Source: DAOTYH01 sp034435015 (lineage in GTDB: Bacteria; Chloroflexota; Anaerolineae; Aggregatilineales; UBA3940). From it: a stretch of 12,004 bases of DNA. The notes below the pieces were generated by a model. That model did no database searches and was not told the origin of the DNA. It saw nothing but the letters and a program-made list of their open reading frames with translations. Each line of letters opens with the position of its first letter. Position 1 is the first letter of the stretch. Positions 7,150 through 12,004 of this stretch are shown piece after piece. Made by a program: the position numbers and the translations under genes. The DNA is taken from contig DAOTYH010000082.1 of NCBI GenBank assembly GCA_034435015.1, positions 1 to 12,004 of the forward strand, in the 5' to 3' direction.

Positions 7150-7689
7150 TCACAGTATTTTGTTGCGCCCTATCCGCAGTCGCCCCATTGCCGCGCCGGT
7201 TGCCACGACTACGTAGATCAGCCACGCAATTGAGAAACCGGAAACAACGAAAAGCGGTAAGGCGGCCAGCAATGCGCCGAGAATGATCGCCCCTGCTACA
7301 GCCAGCCATGAGAAGCGCCCCCGCCGTCTGCTGACTACCCGATGGGCCAGATCGGCGATCAGCGCGCCTGCCGCTGAGCTGGCGGCCACAGCAATAAACC
7401 ATCCCCACAGACCTAACCCGAAACCGATCAATCCCACCAGGCCGGCGGCTATGGCGCTCAGGGGCAGGCTGACGGCGGCTTGAATCACTGGATCAAGGGG
7501 CTTCGAGTTGTAGAAGACGGATTGCTGACCCCGCACGCATTCCCTGCAACGATAACCAACGGGTGTCAACACGGCACAGCGGGTGCACATCGGGCGGCCG
7601 CATTTGTTGCAGTGCAGGGAGGTCTCAACAGTTGGATGAACAGTACAGTACTCTTCCCCCTCTATGGGGGCGGCAGGTGTTTCAGCCAT
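7150..7689 (-). CDS. B-box-type zinc-finger membrane protein
   Basis: A 179-aa protein with an N-terminal treble-cysteine zinc module followed by about four TM helices. Probable metal ligands are Cys15, His18, Cys27, Cys30, Cys35, Cys38, Cys48 and Cys51, in the arrangement CTVHP...LHCNKCGRPMC..C...GYRCREC. This type of B-box-like domain also occurs at the N-terminus of some rhomboid proteases and other membrane proteins. The membrane part (about 68-172) carries no rhomboid GxSG or catalytic His, so it is not a protease. ATG 7689 is chosen because GGGAAGAG lies just upstream and 13 bases separate it from nadK; a longer in-frame reading would overlap nadK. It lies between nadK and recN on one transcript. 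The zinc module should face the cytosol; function unknown. Confidence 0.72.
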   Translation of the reverse strand: MAETPAAPIEGEEYCTVHPTVETSLHCNKCGRPMCTRCAVLTPVGYRCRECVRGQQSVFYNSKPLDPVIQAAVSLPLSAIAAGLVGLIGFGLGLWGWFIAVAASSAAGALIADLAHRVVSRRRGRFSWLAVAGAIILGALLAALPLFVVSGFSIAWLIYVVVATGAAMGRLRIGRNKIL

Positions 7690-7702
7690 GATGCTCTTCC
7701 CG

Positions 7703-8569
7703 TTATTCCATATTCTCTGCCATGCGAGGCTCCAGACGTGCCAGCAGGGAGTGGTAGAAATAGGTGCGCTTACCCAGCCGGACAAAATGGCTGATGTGCT
7801 CACTAGCCCGCACATCAATGCGGTCACCATCCTTAAGCTCATACTCGAACTGCCCGTCAACCGTCAGGATGGCTTGATGATCGGTGTGGATGCTCACCCC
7901 AATCGTCGAGCCTTCCGACAGCACAATGGCACGGTTGAGGGTCAGATGAGGCGCAATAGGGATCATCAAGATATTGCGAAGCTCTGGCGGCAGGATCGGC
8001 CCGCCGACGGCCAGTGCATAGGCCGTTGAGCCGGTTGGTGTCGCGACAATCAGGCCGTCGGCGACGTAGGTAGTCAGCCTGTCTCCGTCTATATCTGTCT
8101 TCAGGCGCACGACACGTGCCAGTGACCCCCGGCTGATGATCACATCGTTCAGCGCTAGATATTCCCCCCGCAGTTCCCCGTCCCGCCGCATCTCAGCTCT
8201 CAGCATCATACGATGTTCAAGCCAGTAATCTCCCGCTACCACGCGCGGCAACAGATCGCGCCAGTTGGTGCGGCTGAGTTCGGCCAGAAATCCGACGCGC
8301 CCCATGTTGACAGCCAGGATTGGTATATCGTACCCTGCCGCCATCCGCGCCGCCCGCAGGATGGAGCCATCCCCTCCCAGCACAAGGATCAGATCAAGCT
8401 CTGCCAGGTGAGGCCTGATCTGATCCTCATCCCATGTCAGCGCCAGCCGGACATCAATCCCCTGCCGTCCGAACCAGTCCGAAATCTCATCTGCCAGCAG
8501 GTGTGTGGCTTCTATTTTGGGGTGGTGCAGGACAGCTACTTGTCTGAGGTTAGTGGTGCCGGATGCCAT
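7703..8569 (-). CDS. nadK: NAD kinase
   Basis: A 288-aa ATP/polyphosphate-dependent NAD kinase, which makes NADP from NAD. Diagnostic motifs are LVLGGDGS (GGDG 65-68, catalytic Asp67), NMGRVGFLAEL (88-98), LNDVIISRGS (ND 141-142, where many homologues have NE), the substrate loop TPTGSTAYALAVGGP (177-191) and VDGQ near 237-240. The length is normal. I chose ATG 8569 because a perfect -10 hexamer (8601-8606) lies 32 bases upstream. Starts at 8602 or 8653 would lie in or before that promoter. The Shine-Dalgarno AAGGGGGA is somewhat far (13 bases). nadK leads a reverse-strand operon with the zinc-finger gene and recN; nadK-recN adjacency is also known in Escherichia coli. Confidence 0.93.
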   Translation of the reverse strand: MASGTTNLRQVAVLHHPKIEATHLLADEISDWFGRQGIDVRLALTWDEDQIRPHLAELDLILVLGGDGSILRAARMAAGYDIPILAVNMGRVGFLAELSRTNWRDLLPRVVAGDYWLEHRMMLRAEMRRDGELRGEYLALNDVIISRGSLARVVRLKTDIDGDRLTTYVADGLIVATPTGSTAYALAVGGPILPPELRNILMIPIAPHLTLNRAIVLSEGSTIGVSIHTDHQAILTVDGQFEYELKDGDRIDVRASEHISHFVRLGKRTYFYHSLLARLEPRMAENME

Positions 8570-8600
8570 GTTTATCCGTTTGTCCCCCTTCTGGACTGGC

Positions 8601-8606
8601 ATTATA
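8601..8606 (-). promoter_or_regulatory. -10 element (TATAAT) of the nadK promoter
   Basis: On the reverse strand a perfect TATAAT lies here, giving a leader of about 25 nt before the nadK ATG at 8569. A possible -35, TTGCCC, lies 19 bases upstream, which is a long spacer. The site decides the nadK start, since earlier ATG codons fall inside or upstream of it. Confidence 0.55.
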
Positions 8607-8643
8607 CCTGATTGTAGGCAGGTTCGGGCAAGCTCTCTATGAT

Positions 8644-8663
8644 GATAGCACATATGTGCTATC
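8644..8663. promoter_or_regulatory. Perfect 20-bp palindrome, probable operator in the nadK/FHA divergent region
   Basis: GATAGCACATATGTGCTATC equals its own reverse complement over all 20 bases. It lies about 50 bp upstream of the nadK TSS region and about 160 bp upstream of the FHA start, so a dimeric regulator could act on both. On the reverse strand its right arm also provides TGCTATCAT, an extended -10-like sequence, so it may overlap a second nadK promoter. The inner GCAC-N4-GTGC core resembles LexA-type boxes in outline, and recN is in the operon. The regulator's identity is inference only. Confidence 0.55.
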
Positions 8664-8825
8664 TTGCCACATCATCCAAGTATTTAGAAACATTACCCCA
8701 TTACCTTCAATCTAGACTCCCCTTAAGATAGAGGTGAGGGTAACTTGGCCTGAGGCGCGTTTGTGATCCATGGGGTGAGAAGACAACAGCCTGCCGCTAA
8801 ACTTGAGCTGAGTGGAGATAGGGAT

Positions 8826-9362
8826 ATGCAGATGAACTCAAAGCCCGGTGGAAACGAGAGAGGAACACATCTTCTTGATGAAAGCCGGGCCTTTTCGTTG
8901 CCGGCAGACCAGAATGGTAAGAAGCCTACCCGTCCAGTTGCAGAGACGGGCGAAAGTCCGCCGATGCCTTCGCTTGAGCCGGGGACAGCCTCATTCACTG
9001 ACCGCTGTCATCTAGTGCTTGATCTGGGGGAGGCCAGACAGCAGGTCGTCGTCATCAGAGAGCGGGAACAGATCACAATTGGGCGTGTGGATGGGCTGAC
9101 CAGTGTATTGCCAACCGTTGATCTGGGCCGGCAGGGAGGGTGGGAACGCGGCGTCTCACGCCTCCATGCCGCCATTCAGCGCCTCGAAGACAGGTTGTAT
9201 TTGATTGATCTGGGTAGCACGAACGGGACATTACTCAACGGGAAGCGCATTGAGCCGCGTACCCCTCACCTGCTTCACGACCGAGATCACATCCGTCTGG
9301 GGCTGTTTGACATAGAGATACACTTCCAGCAAGGAGACGGGGGCATCGGCAGGAATCGTTAA
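8826..9362 (+). CDS. FHA-domain phosphopeptide-binding protein
   Basis: A 178-aa protein. Residues 1-57 are polar and probably disordered. A forkhead-associated domain fills about 62-168 with the usual landmarks: ITIGR (83-87), SRLHA (111-115) and LGSTNGTLLNG (129-139). These make the pThr-binding surface, so the likely role is recognising phosphothreonine partners of a Ser/Thr kinase. No kinase, phosphatase or secretion genes are adjacent, so its partner is unknown. An unusual insert of about 14 residues (TSVLPTVDLGRQGGWERG) separates the GR and SRLH motifs. ATG 8826 is preferred, with GGAG eight bases upstream. ATG 8832 or an upstream GTG at 8763 are alternatives; the GTG would add 21 residues. 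Confidence 0.8.
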   Translation: MQMNSKPGGNERGTHLLDESRAFSLPADQNGKKPTRPVAETGESPPMPSLEPGTASFTDRCHLVLDLGEARQQVVVIREREQITIGRVDGLTSVLPTVDLGRQGGWERGVSRLHAAIQRLEDRLYLIDLGSTNGTLLNGKRIEPRTPHLLHDRDHIRLGLFDIEIHFQQGDGGIGRNR

Positions 9363-9383
9363 CTTCTGACAATACTGGCCATG

Positions 9384-9424
9384 AACCACCCCCTGCCGTC
9401 CACAGCAGGGGGTGGTTTTTTGTT
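9384..9424 (+). terminator. Strong Rho-independent terminator after the FHA gene
   Basis: A perfect 13-bp stem pairs 9384-9396 with 9405-9417 around an 8-nt loop and runs directly into TTTT, G, TTT. It is the strongest intrinsic terminator in the window and lies 21 bases after the FHA stop. The rest of 9363-9481 holds no gene. For the opposing lipoprotein gene, a weak AGCC/GGCT hairpin followed by TTTTT on the reverse strand lies just after its stop, near 9450-9477. Confidence 0.9.
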
Positions 9425-9481
9425 TCAGTCTGCATTTTAGCTGGCCTGCTCCCGAAAAACAGCCAGAGTACAGGCTTCCGC

Positions 9482-11617
9482 TCAGGGCTGTGCGGAGGGG
9501 CCTTCCCATTGCAGGCCGCGGGCCTCCAGTACGCCTGCAATCACGACCATTTCGCCTGTGAGGGGGTCGGCTATCGTTAACCTTCCTGAGAGCACTCCGA
9601 ACTCATTCCGCCTGGTTTGTGTCAGGCCGGCGATTGCCAGCCCCTCCGGCGAGAGGGTAGGTTCTTCAAGGACGAACGCGCCTCCCTCCGGACGCAAATC
9701 TGTACCATCCAACAGCACACTATACAGGCGGGCGCTGGTCGGCCCTATGGGCGAAGGGCTGGGAACACGCAATAGGACAAGCCGCCCGTCGCCCCTTGTC
9801 TGTGCATCTACGATGGGCAGGTCAGCCAGCCGTGTAAGGTTCGGGCTTGCGCCCGCCTCGACCAAACTGACCTGCGGTGCACTGTAGGCTCCTCCTTCGC
9901 TATAGACTACGGCCAGCCTCTCGGCTATCCATCTGCCCCGTGTGTTGTACAGATTGAGGAACAAGGGTTGCGGCGGTGAGCCGGTGGTGGACAGCAGAGC
10001 CTGATCAGCACCCTCGTAGAAGCGGACAGTGACAAGCAGCCGCTCGCCGTCAGGTGACCAGCGGGGCTGATCGTAGATGACCACTTGTCTATCGCCTTCG
10101 TTCTGGGGCAGAGTATCAGCCGCCAAACGGCGCGACTGGGCAGTGTCTAAGTCGTAGACCCAGATACCGCCATCAGCATAAGCGATCCGGCGGCCTGTGG
10201 GCGAGAAAGCTGGCGTGCCCGTAGAGGACCATCCCGTCCCTGAAAGGGCGGCTATCTCTGTCTGATCGAGCGTGCCGATGACCAGCCGATAGATCACGCC
10301 GCCGCTGGTGTAGACCACCTGAGTCCCGTCATCTGAGATGTCGTAAGCAGTCACATCACTGGTTGCATTGGTGATCGCCTGAGGCGGGTCCCCGTTACGC
10401 GGCAGTCTCCAGACCTGCACAATGCCGGCCTGAGGTGCGAGGAAGTACAGATCAGCCGGCAGGGAGACGCCCGTTACTTCTCGCGGCGGCGGTTCAGCCC
10501 ACACAAAGCTGACCGGCGTGCCGGCTGTCCCAAAGACCGCCCTTGCCCCTGAAGCCGGGTCTATCACCAGGGCGGTGGAGGATTCTTCGCCCTGCCCTAT
10601 CAGCCAGACTCCCGTTGCATCCCACACAAGGCCTGAGGTGTCAATCGGGACAGCGCTCTCCTGACGGAAGCTGATGTCTAGAGGGTTGCCGGTGTTTAGA
10701 TAGCCCGGCCCCGCCAGCCCGTCCGGGTGGACAAAGAAAGCCACTGTGCCGTCCGGACGCTGGCAGAGAAGATCGATCTGGCGATCCTGCGGGACCATGA
10801 AAGTACGTGAGTCCAGATTAGCGGGATACAGAAGCGCCAGTCCTCCCTCGGCAGGGGCAAAGGCCAGCCGCCCATCGGACAGCCAGACATAGCCGTTGAT
10901 CTTCCCCAGCTCAACCCACAACGATAGAGCCGGCTCGATACTGTACAGGGCGGCACTGCCGTCTGTGCGCTGAACTAGCAGCCATTGCGAGTCACGAGAC
11001 CAGCTCAGATCGGCCAGCGGGCTTTCCGGGGCAGAGTAAATAAGCGGCTCAAAATCAAGGCCGCCGCCGGCGACGAAAATCTGAAAGCCATCGTCGGCGG
11101 CGTAGGCTAACCGCATCCCGTCCGGCGACCATGCCAGCGTGTGACCCTGCCCTTGCCTGCCCGTCGGTTCACTCGTCTGTGCAAGCAACTGGCCGCTTGT
11201 TCCATCCATCGAAGAGACGGCCACTATGTCGGCAGTACGGTACAACAGCCATCCCCCGCCGGGCGCGACCGCAAAATCGAGCACAGTCAGATCAAGGCGG
11301 GTCACAACAGCCGCCGCGCTCTCATCGCCTGCCCGCAGTTGCCGCCATACTTGCCCAGTATCGTTGAGATAGAACAGGTCGGAGGGCAACGGCCAAACGG
11401 AAGTCAGAGCAAGTGCAGGAGGTTGAGGTGTGAGGGCAGGTGTACTCTCTTCTGTTAAAGAAGGGGCTTCTGCTGACTCTGCCGTAGGGGTGGGCAATAA
11501 AGTACCTTCGGCAGTGGCCTCTGCCGTCGCAGGCGGGCCGGAGGGCTGTAGCAGATTGCAAGCCGAGAACAATACCATGCCAGTCAGCCCTATTGCCAGA
11601 ACGAAAGTCCTTTTCAT
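9482..11617 (-). CDS. Lipoprotein with TolB/PD40-type beta-propeller repeats
   Basis: A 711-aa predicted lipoprotein. The signal sequence MKRTFVLAIGLTGMVLFSAC ends at Cys20; the lipobox has Phe at -3, slightly unusual. A Pro/Thr/Ala/Glu-rich linker (about 25-72) follows. The rest is beta-rich, with repeated PD40/WD-like strands such as AWSPDGMRLAY (about 162-172), LSWSRDSQWLL (about 204-214), DISDDGTQVVY (about 426-436), FSPTGRRIAY (about 481-490), RWSPDGERLLV (about 519-529) and LSPEGLAIAG (about 655-664), suggesting one or two beta-propellers. It is probably tethered outside the membrane. These folds usually bind proteins or ligands; no catalytic residues are recognised. ATG 11617 has GGGGGA about six bases upstream, better than a GTG at 11632. 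It follows the selenoprotein gene by 39 bases, probably on one transcript. Ends in TGA. Confidence 0.8.
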   Translation of the reverse strand: MKRTFVLAIGLTGMVLFSACNLLQPSGPPATAEATAEGTLLPTPTAESAEAPSLTEESTPALTPQPPALALTSVWPLPSDLFYLNDTGQVWRQLRAGDESAAAVVTRLDLTVLDFAVAPGGGWLLYRTADIVAVSSMDGTSGQLLAQTSEPTGRQGQGHTLAWSPDGMRLAYAADDGFQIFVAGGGLDFEPLIYSAPESPLADLSWSRDSQWLLVQRTDGSAALYSIEPALSLWVELGKINGYVWLSDGRLAFAPAEGGLALLYPANLDSRTFMVPQDRQIDLLCQRPDGTVAFFVHPDGLAGPGYLNTGNPLDISFRQESAVPIDTSGLVWDATGVWLIGQGEESSTALVIDPASGARAVFGTAGTPVSFVWAEPPPREVTGVSLPADLYFLAPQAGIVQVWRLPRNGDPPQAITNATSDVTAYDISDDGTQVVYTSGGVIYRLVIGTLDQTEIAALSGTGWSSTGTPAFSPTGRRIAYADGGIWVYDLDTAQSRRLAADTLPQNEGDRQVVIYDQPRWSPDGERLLVTVRFYEGADQALLSTTGSPPQPLFLNLYNTRGRWIAERLAVVYSEGGAYSAPQVSLVEAGASPNLTRLADLPIVDAQTRGDGRLVLLRVPSPSPIGPTSARLYSVLLDGTDLRPEGGAFVLEEPTLSPEGLAIAGLTQTRRNEFGVLSGRLTIADPLTGEMVVIAGVLEARGLQWEGPSAQP

Positions 11618-11656
11618 AAGCTTCCCCCACACCTCAAGTCAAGAGGACAAAAGTGA

Positions 11657-11902
11657 TCAGTTGGATTTTAGCGCTTCTTTGAGCAGCCGCCTGATCTCAT
11701 CTACTTCGGCGTGACGCCCAGTCTGGAGCTTACTGTAGACTAGTTTCCCGTTCACTTCAACTTCGAAACGGCCCCCGTCGCTGGGGATGAGCGTCCAAGA
11801 TGTCACGTAGGGTTCAAATTCTCTGAGGAGTTCTTCCGTCATACTGACGGTTCGCGGCAGATACTTTCAAACAGCGCAATAGGTGATTGAGACAGTTATC
11901 AT
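11657..11902 (-). CDS. SelW/Rdx-family selenoprotein with in-frame UGA (CxxU)
   Basis: An 81-aa thioredoxin-fold redox protein of the SelW/SelT/SelH (Rdx) family, if the UGA at 11867-11869 is read as selenocysteine. The N-terminus reads MITVSITYCAVU-KYLPR, giving Cys9-x-x-Sec12 at the position where family members have CxxC or CxxU followed by YLPR. The remainder, with LLREFEPYVTSWTLIPSDGG, FEVEVNGKLVYS and a C-terminal helix, is typical Rdx and closes the fold. The start is ATG 11902, with GGGAGGG six bases upstream and an extended -10 (11933-11941) before that. Calling the gene from ATG 11842 leaves 61 aa with no redox motif and no good ribosome binding site. Its own stop is also TGA. A hairpin 22 nt after the UGA fits a bacterial SECIS. 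The alternative, a nonsense-mutated Rdx pseudogene, is less likely given the intact signals. Confidence 0.85.
11836..11850 (-). promoter_or_regulatory. Candidate bacterial SECIS hairpin in the SelW-like gene
   Basis: On the reverse strand CCGTCA (11850-11845) pairs perfectly with TGACGG (11841-11836) around the loop GTA. The loop begins 22 nt after the UGA codon and starts with G. Both match the general bacterial SECIS description: a short hairpin just downstream of UGA, a small apical loop with G at its start, and roughly 16-37 nt spacing. The stem is short, and SelB binding is not proven. Confidence 0.6.
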
Positions 11903-11932
11903 ATTTTTCCCTCCCGATTGAGATGTGCCATG

Positions 11933-11941
11933 AGTATAACA
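11933..11941 (-). promoter_or_regulatory. Extended -10 promoter of the selenoprotein/lipoprotein unit
   Basis: On the reverse strand TGTTATACT gives TG-N followed by the -10 TATACT (11938-11933). No good -35 lies at the expected distance, which extended -10 promoters can tolerate. The leader to ATG 11902 would be about 20-25 nt and contains the Shine-Dalgarno GGGAGGG. Confidence 0.5.
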
Positions 11942-11965
11942 AACCCCTGAGGCAAAAGGCAGGGG
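11940..11965 (-). terminator. Hairpin with T-rich tail, probable terminator of the next upstream reverse-strand gene
   Basis: Read on the reverse strand, CCCCTG (11965-11960) pairs with CAGGGG (11949-11944) over a 10-nt loop and runs into TTTGTT. It lies just upstream of the selenoprotein promoter, so it probably ends a gene located beyond the right edge. The remaining bases to 12004 show no recognisable gene. Confidence 0.45.
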
Positions 11966-12004
11966 GATGAGACGGGGGATCAGGCACGGCTAAAGGTAGA
12001 TTGG

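Noticed and set aside
7150..7689. Rhomboid protease assignment for the zinc-finger membrane protein
   Set aside because: The N-terminal zinc module resembles that of some rhomboids, but no GxSG serine motif or catalytic histidine is present, and there are too few TM helices.
7690..7860. N-terminal extension of the zinc-finger protein into nadK
   Set aside because: The extension overlaps the nadK coding sequence in another frame. ATG 7689 has a good ribosome binding site and normal operon spacing.
8570..8653. Longer nadK starts at 8602 or 8653
   Set aside because: The ATG at 8602 overlaps the TATAAT -10 element and the one at 8653 lies inside the palindrome. The extra residues do not resemble NAD kinase N-termini.
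11657..11842. The 61-aa reading starting at ATG 11842 as a complete protein
   Set aside because: It lacks the family's redox motif, has no good ribosome binding site, and its start lies inside a hairpin. The 81-aa reading through UGA explains all signals better.
11836..11869. Nonsense-mutated Rdx pseudogene instead of a selenoprotein
   Set aside because: A single TGA exactly at the redox position used by Sec in SelW, with an otherwise intact frame, promoter, ribosome binding site and SECIS-like hairpin, is better explained by recoding. Genome-level proof is still lacking.

Overview
The window looks like chromosomal core sequence from a Chloroflexota bacterium, probably Anaerolineae-like. This rests on protein style and gene order, not on a marker gene: moderate-to-high GC, a TolB/PD40-type lipoprotein with a Pro/Thr/Glu-rich linker, an SdrD-B-like surface protein, a UMF1 transporter carrying a 'TGPDRG' beta-sandwich insert, and frequent GC-rich hairpin terminators. 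I see no insertion sequences, CRISPR array, tRNA, rRNA or phage genes.

Layout. Bases 1-309 hold a strong forward promoter, a leader of about 145 nt with hairpins, and a doubtful partial reverse gene at the left edge. Then come yceD (DUF177), a hairpin, and a principal sigma-70 factor (rpoD/sigA), which ends at a strong terminator. A 14-TM UMF1-type MFS transporter with a large extracytoplasmic insert follows. Next is a two-gene unit: a LysW-like acidic zinc-ribbon protein and a C-terminally anchored secreted protein. A reverse-strand operon, nadK, a B-box zinc-finger membrane protein and recN, converges on it. A forward FHA-domain gene diverges from nadK. A perfect 20-bp palindrome lies in the nadK/FHA intergenic region and is a good operator candidate. 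FHA ends at a textbook terminator facing a second reverse-strand unit: a SelW/Rdx gene followed by a large beta-propeller-like lipoprotein.

The main discovery is at the right end. The SelW/Rdx gene looks like a 61-aa orphan only if UGA is read as stop. Reading through one in-frame UGA (11867-11869, reverse strand) restores an 81-aa protein with a CxxU redox motif. It has a good Shine-Dalgarno, an extended -10 promoter, and a SECIS-like hairpin 22 nt after the UGA. UGA serves as a normal stop for several neighbours and for this gene itself, so the site looks like programmed selenocysteine insertion rather than genetic-code reassignment.

Functional themes are transcription (sigma factor), NADP supply and DNA repair (nadK-recN), redox (the selenoprotein) and envelope or surface proteins (MFS, SdrD-B-like, TolB-like). 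The LysW-like protein, the MFS insert and the palindrome are the other places worth a closer look.
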